From assembly GCA_946480485.1 (NCBI GenBank), contig CAMLJW010000194.1, positions 1 through 9,314 of the forward strand: 9,314 nucleotides of DNA. The letters are read 5' to 3'. The translations under genes and the position numbers were made by a program. Below the pieces are notes generated by a model. That model ran no database searches and was not told the origin of the DNA. It saw only the letters and a list, made by a program, of their open reading frames with translations. Below, one piece after another: positions 1 through 7,740 of this stretch. The stretch's first letter is position 1. Every line of letters starts with the position of its first letter. This DNA is from an uncultured Streptomyces sp. (GTDB lineage Bacteria > Actinomycetota > Actinomycetes > Streptomycetales > Streptomycetaceae).

Positions 1-650
<650 letters not shown>

Positions 651-734
651 GGACCGAGCGGAGTCCACCCGAGCCGAGTCCACCTGACTCGTACGAAATG
701 ACACCCCATACCGGGCGATTTCCCTCAGGTTGAA

Positions 735-770
735 GAAAAGTGCCCCGCAGTAGGCTGCGGGGCACTTTTC
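735..770 (+). terminator. Perfect bidirectional hairpin terminator after msiK
   Basis: The arms 735-750 and 755-770 are perfectly complementary over 16 bp around a TAGG loop. The GC core (TGCCCCGCAG / CTGCGGGGCA) is flanked by an A-run on the left and TTTT on the right, so each strand ends in a short U tract. The hairpin lies 84 nt past the msiK stop, and nothing on the - strand ends here. The remaining spacer (651-734) holds only a 15-bp near-tandem duplication at 656-670 and 671-685 (13 of 15 identical). Confidence 0.9.
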
Positions 771-873
771 CTCGTCGCGGAATATCCGACAGACATGGCC
801 ATGTCGATCCGCGGACGTCAACCCCGTGTCGAACGTCGAGCACCCGGCCATCCCCCACATTGATTACAGAATG

Positions 874-901
874 TTGCCTCACCATCACCCCGCGCTACTC
901 T
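874..901 (+). promoter_or_regulatory. Putative SigHrdB-type promoter giving a leaderless mRNA for the 909 gene
   Basis: A -35-like TTGCCT (874-879) and a -10 TACTCT (896-901) are separated by 16 nt. The -10 ends 7 nt before the GTG at 909, so transcription would begin at or next to the start codon. No Shine-Dalgarno sequence precedes that GTG, which agrees with a leaderless message. Read by eye only. Confidence 0.5.
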
Positions 902-908
902 CACTCGG

Positions 909-1391
909 GTGAAGCACTCCACTAACCCATCGACGCGAGGCGGCCGTGGTCCCGCCGGCCGACCGACGCGGCCCGGCCGCGGTCCGGCCCACCGGATCGG
1001 CCGTACTCTCGCCCTCGTTCTGCCCGTCGTCCTGGTGCTCTCCGGGACTCTCGCGGTCGCCCAGGTCAACTGGTCGGGGACCAACTCCTCGGCCTCGGTG
1101 CTCGCCGCCTCCGCCCAGGACGCCTCCTCACCCGCCATGCCCCGCGCCCCGCAGGACGCTCTGCGCGACAAGCTCCTGGTCGAACTCCAGGAGAAGGGCC
1201 CGGGGTTCGCGCTCACGCACCTCCAGGAGGCGGTGAACGACCGCCCGTCACTCGCTGGGCACTGCACCTCCATCGCCCACGCGCTGGGCCGCGCAGCCGT
1301 CCGCGCGTACGGCCCGACCCGTGCCCAGGCCTTCGCCCGGCCCGTCTGCGACACCTCCTTCGCCTCGGGCGTCGCGACCCAGACGCATTAA
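909..1391 (+). CDS. Small exported or membrane-anchored protein of unknown function with C-x4-H-x2-G and C-x3-F motifs
   Basis: The protein has 160 residues. An Arg/Gly/Pro-rich N-terminus (1-32) precedes one hydrophobic segment (about 33-51, LALVLPVVLVLSGTLAVA) ending in an A-V-A that could be a signal peptidase I site. It is therefore secreted, or anchored by one helix with residues 52-160 outside. The mature part has a Ser/Ala-rich linker, then an amphipathic stretch (RDKLLVELQEKGPGFALTHLQ). The C-terminal module contains C119-x4-H124-x2-G127 and C147-DTSFASG-V155. From memory this spacing resembles a widespread uncharacterised family with CHxxxHxxG followed by C-x3-[FY]-x-H-G-V; here the second His is Ser153. 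A haem, metal or disulfide role is inference only. GTG 909 is preferred because of the adjacent leaderless promoter. No partner gene is obvious. Confidence 0.75.
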   Translation: MKHSTNPSTRGGRGPAGRPTRPGRGPAHRIGRTLALVLPVVLVLSGTLAVAQVNWSGTNSSASVLAASAQDASSPAMPRAPQDALRDKLLVELQEKGPGFALTHLQEAVNDRPSLAGHCTSIAHALGRAAVRAYGPTRAQAFARPVCDTSFASGVATQTH

Positions 1392-1394
1392 GCG

Positions 1395-1490
1395 CCGGAC
1401 TGAACAGCCGGGCCCGAACAACCGGCCCGACCAACCGGACTGAACAGCCGGGCCCAACAGCCGGGCCGAACAAGCCAGGCCGAAACCCGG
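1395..1490. repeat. Degenerate GC-rich minisatellite downstream of the 909 gene
   Basis: A 13-14 nt unit, roughly AACAGCCGGGCCC/G, recurs at 1403, 1417, 1443, 1456 and 1469, with decayed pieces between. A 21-bp segment is exactly repeated at 1395-1415 and 1435-1455 (40-bp period). The tract begins 4 nt after a stop codon and ends about 95 nt before the next gene's -10 box. Because the units contain CCGGGCC-like cores, they can also fold into short hairpins and could slow or end transcription. Confidence 0.8.
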
Positions 1491-1584
1491 TCCGCACGAC
1501 AAGGCTGCACGCACAGCGCCGACACAGCATCCCGGTGTCGATCGTCCCGAAAGAAGCCCCGGAAACCGTGTGCGGGGCGCCACG

Positions 1585-1590
1585 TACAGT
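1585..1590 (+). promoter_or_regulatory. Putative -10 box (TACAGT) for a leaderless nucleotidyltransferase mRNA
   Basis: TACAGT fits the TANNNT pattern and ends 6 nt before ATG 1597. The expected -35 position (about 1562-1567) holds only GAAACC, far from TTGACA, so the promoter assignment is weak. There is no Shine-Dalgarno sequence before the ATG. Confidence 0.4.
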
Positions 1591-1596
1591 TCGGTC

Positions 1597-2328
1597 ATGA
1601 CCGATCCGAACGCCGCGTCGCGCCCCGTTCAAGCCGTTGTCCTGGCCGGTGGCCAGGGCTCCCGCCTGCGTCCCTACACTGACGACCGGCCCAAGCCGAT
1701 GGTGGAAATCCCCGGCACCGGGACGCCGATCATCGGCCATCAACTGGCCTGGCTCGCCGACGAGGGCGTGACGGACGTGGTCGTCTCGTGCGGCCACCTC
1801 GCCGAGGTCCTCCAGCAGTGGCTGGAGTCGACCGAGCTCCCGCTCCGCGTCACCACGGTGGTCGAGACGGAGCCTCTGGGCCGCGGCGGCGGCCTCAAGT
1901 TCGCCGCCAAGCATCTGCCAAGTCCGGACCGCCCCTGGTACGCGACGAACGGCGACATCTGGACCCGTTTCTCGCTGCGCGACATGGCGGACTTCCACAC
2001 CGAGCGCGACGCGGTGGCGACCCTCGCGCTGGCCCGCCCGCGGATCCCGTGGGGCGCCGTCGAGACCGACGACTTCGGTCACATCACGGACTTCATCGAG
2101 TCCCCGCCGTCGCCGTACGAGATCAACGCCGGCGTCTACGTCTTCACCCCCGGGTTCACCGACCTGCTCCCCGACCTCGGCGACCACGAGCGCGCCACGT
2201 TCCCGCGCCTGGCCCGCGAGCGCAGCCTGGCCGGCTACCCGATCCCCCACGGCGCCTACTGGCGGGCCATCGACACCGCGAAGGACCTCACGGAGGCGGC
2301 GAAGGAGCTGGCGGCGCTGGGACGTTGA
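1597..2328 (+). CDS. Short nucleotidyltransferase (NDP-sugar pyrophosphorylase family), substrate unknown
   Basis: This 243-residue protein is a single Rossmann-like nucleotidyl transferase domain that should join a sugar-1-phosphate to an NTP, releasing pyrophosphate. The nucleotide-binding signature AGGQGSRLRPYTDDRPKPM spans residues 17-35, with Arg23 and Lys33 in the expected catalytic/phosphate-binding places. PLGRGGGL (93-100) corresponds to the PLGTAGAL loop, and NGD (118-120) carries the metal-binding Asp. It stops near the end of the core domain (ending AAKELAALGR) and lacks the left-handed beta-helix or acyltransferase extension of GlmU or GlgC-like enzymes. Its size is close to MurU- or HddC-like enzymes. 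A GTG at 1570 is in frame, but ATG 1597 is chosen: it sits 6 nt after a TACAGT box and directly starts the conserved part. No sugar pathway gene is adjacent, so the substrate cannot be named. Confidence 0.88.
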   Translation: MTDPNAASRPVQAVVLAGGQGSRLRPYTDDRPKPMVEIPGTGTPIIGHQLAWLADEGVTDVVVSCGHLAEVLQQWLESTELPLRVTTVVETEPLGRGGGLKFAAKHLPSPDRPWYATNGDIWTRFSLRDMADFHTERDAVATLALARPRIPWGAVETDDFGHITDFIESPPSPYEINAGVYVFTPGFTDLLPDLGDHERATFPRLARERSLAGYPIPHGAYWRAIDTAKDLTEAAKELAALGR

Positions 2329-2376
2329 GCCCGGCAGCCCGGCCTCCGAACTGATCCCCGCCGTCCTCAGCAGAAC

Positions 2377-2434
2377 GTACGTCGATGGGCCCCGCACTTG
2401 TGAAGCTTGTTGAGTGCGGAGCCCATCTGCGTAC
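2377..2434 (-). terminator. Long imperfect hairpin between convergent genes
   Basis: Arms 2384-2398 and 2413-2427 pair over 15 positions with one exception (2391/2420). An outer GTACG/CGTAC stem (2377-2381 with 2430-2434) is separated from it by a 2-nt internal loop. The exception is C-A in + strand RNA but a G-U wobble in - strand RNA, so the fold is better in the message of the - strand DoxX gene, whose stop lies 20 nt away. It also lies 49 nt past the + strand nucleotidyltransferase stop. No U tract follows on either side, as is common for actinobacterial terminators. Confidence 0.65.
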
Positions 2435-2454
2435 TGACCAAAGGACCAACGGCG

Positions 2455-4227
2455 TTACCCGAGCAGGCCGCCCACCAGCCGGTCCGAGCCGCCTCCGGAA
2501 CCGCCGCCCGAGCCGGTGCCGCCCGAGCCGCCGGAGGAACCCGTCCCGCTCGTGCTGCCGCCGCCCGGGGAGGACGGGCCAGCGCTGGTGCTGGGCGCCT
2601 GCGGTGGGGCCGACTGCTGGGCAGGGCCCTGTCCGGCGCCCTGGGTCTGGCTGGGCCGGCCGGCGCCGGCGGTGACGGACTCGCGGGCCCCGCCGGGCGT
2701 GGACGAGGCACCACCTGAGGGGCTCGCCGACGTCGCGCCCTGGGTGGGCGAGTTGGCGGCCGAGGGGCTCTGCCTGTCGCGGCCCCTGCCGGGCCCATCG
2801 GGAAGCGGGGAGCCCGGGAGTTCGTTGCGTGGGGCCTCGCCGGGGCCGGGGACGACCACGCGGTCGGCGTCGCGCACGGCGCCGCCGAGCAGCGAGCCGA
2901 CCAGCAGCGTGAGTCCAGCGACGACGGTCGCGACAGCTGCGCCCCTGCGCAGTACGCGGCGGCGCAGCTCCCAGATCTCGGCGCGCGGCCCGAGCCTGCG
3001 CCAGGCCTCACCGGAGAGGCGGCTGTCGATGGAGTAGACGGGGGCACCCGCGATGATCAGTGGGGACCAGGCGGCGAGGTAGATGATGTCCGGCGCGTCG
3101 TAGACGGGGACGGTCTTCCAGCTGACGGTGAGGATCAGCGCCCCGGACAGCATCGCGCCGGCGACGGCGGCGGCCCGCTGCCACAGGCCCAGCACGGTGA
3201 GGACGCCGACGATCACCTGGAAGAAGGCGATGAGGAGTCCGGCTCCGACGGGGTGCTGCAGCGCGAACTGGCGCATCGGTTCGGCCAGCTCCCAGGGATG
3301 CAGCGAGTTCAGCCACTTGACCATGGAGCCGCGCTCGCCACCGTCGAAGTAGACGGGGTCGCAGAGCTTGCCCATACCGGCGTAGATGGAGATGAAGCCG
3401 AGGAAGACGCGCAGGGGGAGCAGGACGACGCCGAGGTTCAGGCGCCGGTCGGGGTAGTACGCGTGCCGCACGGGCTCGGCGCGGTGCGACTTGAGCCGGA
3501 CGTCGCCGCTGGACTCGGTCCCGGCCCTGTACTCGTAGGAGTCGTCCCCATACGAGTCGGCCTGATACGCGTCGGCCTCGAACTCGCCCGGCGCGTGCGG
3601 GGGTTCCTTGATCTCCCCGTACGCGCTGGCTGCCGAGCGCATCCTGGGCAGGATGCGGGCCCCGGTGTCACCAGGACCGCCGACGGTGGGGGTCGCGACG
3701 GTGACGTCGGCGTCGTAGCCGCGGCCGGAGCCGTATGCGCCGGAGTCATACGCTCCGTCGCCGAATCCGCCGTCACCGTATCCCCCGTCGCCGAATCCGC
3801 CGTCGCCGTATGCCTGTTTTCCCTCCATGCTGAGGCGCGGGATGACCCGCGTCGCACCGGCGTCGCCCGTCGGGACCTCGGCGCCGTGGTACACGCTCGT
3901 GTTCCGCACGGCTTGCAGCAGCCGGGTGGCGCCGGTGTCGTCGGGTGCGGACCTCCCGCTCCAGACAACGGGTGCGCGGCGGCGGGCGGCGGCGGCCGTG
4001 CCGACGACGCGGACGCGCGCGGTGTTCTCGGTGGAGCTCACGTGCCGTGCGACAGGCGGGGACTGCCTGCGCGACGGAGTGTTGAGCTGCACACGGAAGC
4101 TCGCATGATTGACGATGACCTGCGCCGGATCGCTCGGCACCTTCACCATGCTCAGCGCGGGAGCGTCGTCGTAGCCCAACGAGCGGTCCCCCGTGGGTGT
4201 GCGGGGTGTTCTGGTGTCCACACTCAT
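2455..4227 (-). CDS. DoxX-family membrane protein with long low-complexity N- and C-terminal tails
   Basis: The 590-residue protein has a compact membrane core. Helices lie at about 263-285 (LNLGVVLLPLRVFLGF), 326-348, 351-370 and 380-395, the four-helix DoxX pattern, with a fifth helix at about 429-449. The core is wrapped by a 260-residue hydrophilic N-terminus and a 140-residue Ser/Gly/Pro-rich C-terminus (451-590). The Arg-rich stretch before helix five (LRRRVLRRGA) and RR before helix one predict a cytoplasmic N-terminus and an external C-terminal tail. The N-terminal part has Y/F-G-D-G repeats (140-168) and three D-[TA]-G-A motifs (97-100, 122-125, 187-190). DoxX proteins are associated with quinone-linked thiosulfate oxidation in archaea and redox complexes in mycobacteria; no such partner is present here, so the function is open. 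The start ATG 4227 has no clear Shine-Dalgarno sequence. Confidence 0.82.
   Translation of the reverse strand: MSVDTRTPRTPTGDRSLGYDDAPALSMVKVPSDPAQVIVNHASFRVQLNTPSRRQSPPVARHVSSTENTARVRVVGTAAAARRRAPVVWSGRSAPDDTGATRLLQAVRNTSVYHGAEVPTGDAGATRVIPRLSMEGKQAYGDGGFGDGGYGDGGFGDGAYDSGAYGSGRGYDADVTVATPTVGGPGDTGARILPRMRSAASAYGEIKEPPHAPGEFEADAYQADSYGDDSYEYRAGTESSGDVRLKSHRAEPVRHAYYPDRRLNLGVVLLPLRVFLGFISIYAGMGKLCDPVYFDGGERGSMVKWLNSLHPWELAEPMRQFALQHPVGAGLLIAFFQVIVGVLTVLGLWQRAAAVAGAMLSGALILTVSWKTVPVYDAPDIIYLAAWSPLIIAGAPVYSIDSRLSGEAWRRLGPRAEIWELRRRVLRRGAAVATVVAGLTLLVGSLLGGAVRDADRVVVPGPGEAPRNELPGSPLPDGPGRGRDRQSPSAANSPTQGATSASPSGGASSTPGGARESVTAGAGRPSQTQGAGQGPAQQSAPPQAPSTSAGPSSPGGGSTSGTGSSGGSGGTGSGGGSGGGSDRLVGGLLG
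3751..3810 (-). repeat. Two 30-bp tandem repeats inside the DoxX gene
   Basis: 3751-3780 and 3781-3810 are adjacent copies, 26 of 30 bases identical. Both contain the run ccgtcgccgaatccgccgtc. On the - strand they encode the Y-G-D-G-G-F-G-D-G repeats of the cytoplasmic N-terminal tail (about residues 140-159). The length is a multiple of three, so copy-number change would keep the frame. Confidence 0.85.
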
Positions 4228-4240
4228 CTAACCGAGTGAC

Positions 4241-4255
4241 GTGTCGTTAGGACAC
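4241..4255. promoter_or_regulatory. Small inverted repeat upstream of the DoxX gene, possible operator
   Basis: GTGTC-gttag-GACAC (arms 4241-4245 and 4251-4255) is centred 20 nt before the DoxX start codon. On the - strand it contains TAACGA, which could act as a -10 box, but no convincing -35 lies 16-18 nt upstream. A TTGACG (4291-4286, - strand) has no matching -10. The rest of the 4228-4361 spacer also holds a weak interrupted stem (4319-4327 with 4333-4341) that might end rlmB transcripts. Confidence 0.3.
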
Positions 4256-4361
4256 TGTTTTGACCCCGCCGATCTGTCCGGACCGCGTCAAGATCACACC
4301 GACCGCCCGGATTGCCACGGGGACGCCTTTCGGGCCGCCCCCGGGTACGGGCCAAACGGCC

Positions 4362-5303
4362 TCAGGCGCGCCGCCGCGAGGCCTCGTACAACACAACTCC
4401 CGCCGCCACACCGGCATTCAGCGACTCCGCACCACCCGGCATCGGAATCCGCACCCGGAAGTCACAGGTCTCGCCCACGAGTCGGGACAGGCCCTTGCCC
4501 TCGCTGCCGACGACGAGGGCCACGGGGCCCGCGAGGGCCTCGAGGTCGCCGAGTTCCATCTCGCCGTCGGCGGCCAGGCCGACGACGATGATGCCCGCCT
4601 TCTTGTACGCCTCCAGGGCGCGCGTCAGGTTGGTGGCGCGCGCGACCGGCGTGCGGGCGGCGGCACCGGCGGAGGTCTTCCAGGCGCCCGCGGTCATGCC
4701 GGCGGCGCGACGCTCGGGCACGACGACGCCGTGGCCACCGAAGGCCGACACGGAACGCACGACGGCGCCGAGGTTGCGCGGGTCCGTCACGCCGTCGAGC
4801 GCGACGATCAGTGGATCCTGTCCCTCGTCGTACGCGGCGGCGGCGAGGTCCTCGGGGTGCGCGTACTCGTATGGCGGGACCTGGAGGACGAGGCCCTGGT
4901 GGTTCAGGCCGTTGGTCATACGGTCGAGCTCGGGACGGGGGGCCTCCATGAGGTGGATGCCGCCGCGCTCGCCGGCGAGCCGGAGCGCCTCGCGCACCCG
5001 CTCGTCGTTGTCGATGAACTGCTGGACGTAGAGCGTGGTCGCGGGCACGCCCTCGCGGAGCGCCTCGACGACCGGGTTGCGGCCGACGACCAGTTCGGAC
5101 GTGGACCTGCCGCCCCGGCCCTTGGGCGCGGGGCGTCCGGTGACGCGGCGCACCTTGGCCTGCGCGGCGCGCTGCTTGGCGTGCCCCTTGCGCATCTCGG
5201 CGGGCGGAGTGGGGCCCTTGCCCTCGAGGCTCCGGCGCCGCTGGCCGCCACTGCCGACCTGCGCGCCCTTCTTGCCGGACATGCGACGGTTGTTTGCGGC
5301 CAT
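4362..5303 (-). CDS. rlmB: SpoU/TrmH-family 23S rRNA (guanosine-2'-O)-methyltransferase, RlmB-like
   Basis: This 313-residue enzyme is predicted to transfer a methyl group from S-adenosylmethionine to a ribose 2'-OH in 23S rRNA (Gm2251 in E. coli numbering). A Lys/Arg/Gly-rich extension (1-66), usual in actinobacterial members, precedes the substrate-binding domain (about 68-145, starting [14 protein letters not shown]). The SPOUT knot domain has all three signatures: motif 1 [15 protein letters not shown] (170-184, with Asn177 and Arg183), motif 2 [10 protein letters not shown] (264-273, Glu268) and motif 3 [15 protein letters not shown] (286-300, Ser294-Leu295-Asn296). ATG 5303 is preceded at 4 nt by AGGTAGG; Met8 is a less likely alternative. 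It is the last gene of the carD-to-rlmB block. Exact target position is by family inference; tRNA-directed SpoU enzymes share these motifs. Confidence 0.9.
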   Translation of the reverse strand: MAANNRRMSGKKGAQVGSGGQRRRSLEGKGPTPPAEMRKGHAKQRAAQAKVRRVTGRPAPKGRGGRSTSELVVGRNPVVEALREGVPATTLYVQQFIDNDERVREALRLAGERGGIHLMEAPRPELDRMTNGLNHQGLVLQVPPYEYAHPEDLAAAAYDEGQDPLIVALDGVTDPRNLGAVVRSVSAFGGHGVVVPERRAAGMTAGAWKTSAGAAARTPVARATNLTRALEAYKKAGIIVVGLAADGEMELGDLEALAGPVALVVGSEGKGLSRLVGETCDFRVRIPMPGGAESLNAGVAAGVVLYEASRRRA

Positions 5304-5373
5304 GACCTACCTGTCTCTGTTCTCTGTGATGCGTATGTCGTACTGGTGTCTACTGCACGAGTATGAAGGGTGC

Positions 5374-5398
5374 TGCCGCCCAAAGAGCCGGGGCGGCA
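5374..5398 (-). terminator. Hairpin between cysS and rlmB
   Basis: TGCCGCCC (5374-5381) and GGGCGGCA (5391-5398) form a perfect 8-bp stem with a 9-nt loop, 35 nt after the cysS stop and about 70 nt before the rlmB start. No U tract follows. It may end or attenuate cysS transcription; in that case rlmB needs its own promoter in 5304-5373, where I see no clear consensus. Confidence 0.5.
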
Positions 5399-5432
5399 CA
5401 TCCTCTCCGACCTCGGTGCTCTCGGTTTTTCC

Positions 5433-6833
<1,401 letters not shown>

Positions 6834-6839
6834 CACTCC

Positions 6840-6845
6840 AGAGTA
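6840..6845 (-). promoter_or_regulatory. Putative -10 box (TACTCT) for leaderless cysS mRNA
   Basis: On the - strand TACTCT occupies 6845-6840 and is followed by GGAGTG and then GTG 6833. It is the same hexamer as at the 909 gene, with nearly the same spacing. No good -35 hexamer is visible 16-18 nt upstream. The GGAG between box and start is too close (2 nt) to serve as a normal Shine-Dalgarno for GTG 6833. Confidence 0.45.
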
Positions 6846-6872
6846 GTGGGCCGCGGCGGTGCCCCACGCCGT

Positions 6873-6937
6873 GTGCCTCCGGCGGTTGGCCGTCTCGCCC
6901 AGGTCGGTGGCTGAGCGGGGCGGGTGCCTCCGGCGGT
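6873..6937. repeat. Pair of 14-bp direct repeats GTGCCTCCGGCGGT
   Basis: GTGCCTCCGGCGGT occurs exactly at 6873-6886 and 6924-6937, 51 bp apart start to start, upstream of cysS. The core CCTCCGGCGG resembles a short motif I remember as frequent in Streptomyces intergenic DNA, so it may be a dispersed element and not a cysS-specific operator. Confidence 0.7.
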
Positions 6938-7163
6938 CTGGTCGCGTCTTGCCTGTCGGGCTGGTGGGTGGTCGGGGCCGTGTGCCGGTACCTCTGCCCG
7001 TCCCCGCGGCGGCGTTCGGCCCCGCGGCGGGTGCACGGTGAACGTTTCCTGATCGAAGCCGTGAGCGACGGGCGCTGACGCACCGGCACACGACCTCTCC
7101 CGCCGATGGGCGACTGCGGGCTGGTGGGAGGGCGCCCCGTCAGCGGGGGCGGGGCTGTGACAT

Positions 7164-7202
7164 GTTCCCGTCCCTGGGGGCGGAGCCCCCAGGGACGGGA
7201 AC
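7164..7202 (-). terminator. Strong 18-bp hairpin after ispF
   Basis: Arms 7164-7181 and 7185-7202 are perfectly complementary over 18 bp around a GGA loop, with a CTGGGGGC/GCCCCCAG core. The hairpin lies 31 nt past the ispF stop, where a terminator for the ispD-ispF transcript is expected. There is no U tract. The GGGGGCGGAGCCCCC core is of a kind often seen between Streptomyces genes. Confidence 0.8.
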
Positions 7203-7233
7203 GGGTAGGGAAAGCGGGGTCAAAACCTCTGGG

Positions 7234-7740
7234 TCAGCCCGTACGTACCACGAGCGCCGTCGCGATCGCCATCAGGCCCTCGCCGCGGCCCGGAAAGCCG
7301 AGGCCGTCGGTCGTGGCGCCGGACACCGAGACCGGCGCCCCCACCGCGTCGGACAGAAGCGTCTGCGCCTCGTCGCGACGCTTGCCGATCTTGGGGCGGG
7401 GGCCGACGACCTGGACGGCGACGTTGCCGACGACGAAGCCCGCGCCACGGACGATGCGGGCGGCCTCGGCGAGGAGGGTGACACCGCAGGCACCTGCCCA
7501 CTCGGGCCGCCCCGTACCGAAGTGGGCACCGAGATCGCCCAGCCCGGCCGCTGAGAACAGCGCGTTGCACGCTGCGTGCGCGACGACGTCCGCGTCGGAG
7601 TGGCCGGCCAGCCCCGGCCCCTCGCCGTCCCACTTGAGGCCCGCGCACCACAACTCGCGCCCCTCCTCGAAGGCGTGGATGTCGGTACCGATACCGACCC
7701 GCGGCAGCGGAGGCGGAGGCGGAGAAATCTCAGAAGCCAT
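7234..7740 (-). CDS. ispF: 2-C-methyl-D-erythritol 2,4-cyclodiphosphate synthase
   Basis: This 168-residue enzyme catalyses the fifth step of the MEP isoprenoid pathway, cyclising CDP-methylerythritol 2-phosphate with release of CMP. The metal ligands are Asp20 and His22 in GTDIHAF and His55 in [24 protein letters not shown] and [13 protein letters not shown] form the nucleotide and diphosphate side of the trimer interface. A proline run (7-11) at the N-terminus precedes the conserved start [11 protein letters not shown] 7740 lies inside the end of ispD: the two genes overlap by 11 nt (7730-7740), and AGGAGG sits 7 nt upstream. The frame runs on to 7788, but that would lengthen the overlap and lacks family support. 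Coupled translation with ispD is likely. IspF functions as a soluble cytoplasmic homotrimer. Confidence 0.95.
   Translation of the reverse strand: MASEISPPPPPLPRVGIGTDIHAFEEGRELWCAGLKWDGEGPGLAGHSDADVVAHAACNALFSAAGLGDLGAHFGTGRPEWAGACGVTLLAEAARIVRGAGFVVGNVAVQVVGPRPKIGKRRDEAQTLLSDAVGAPVSVSGATTDGLGFPGRGEGLMAIATALVVRTG

Larger units (their letters stand above)
6834..7233. other. 400-bp gene-free stretch between cysS and ispF
   Basis: No credible gene is seen on either strand; open frames here are extensions or shadows of neighbours. It holds the cysS -10 box (6840-6845), a 14-bp direct repeat pair (6873-6937), a 6-bp hairpin CGCCCC/GGGGCG (7133-7138 with 7146-7151) and a strong 18-bp hairpin (7164-7202). 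Between 6940 and 7130 nothing else is recognisable. Confidence 0.7.

Noticed and set aside
1213..2397. 394-codon open frame on the - strand
   Set aside because: Antisense to the nucleotidyltransferase and running through the minisatellite, which gives its repeated GPGCS/VGP stretches. Not protein-like.
2367..2426. 19-codon ATG frame on the - strand (MGSALNKLHKCGAHRRTFC)
   Set aside because: It lies almost wholly within the hairpin between convergent genes, so its codons are explained by the stem sequence. No ribosome site is visible.
3253..4239. 328-codon open frame on the + strand
   Set aside because: Antisense shadow of the DoxX gene; Val/Gly/Ala-rich sequence without motifs.
4260..5366. 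368-codon open frame on the + strand
   Set aside because: Antisense shadow of rlmB and its upstream spacer; repetitive Gly/Ala/Arg/Val composition and no family motif.
6834..7091. N-terminal extension of cysS to the far upstream start
   Set aside because: The added 86 residues are Arg/Pro-rich spacer translation. Conserved cysteinyl-tRNA synthetase sequence begins at 6833, and a -10-like box lies inside the extension.
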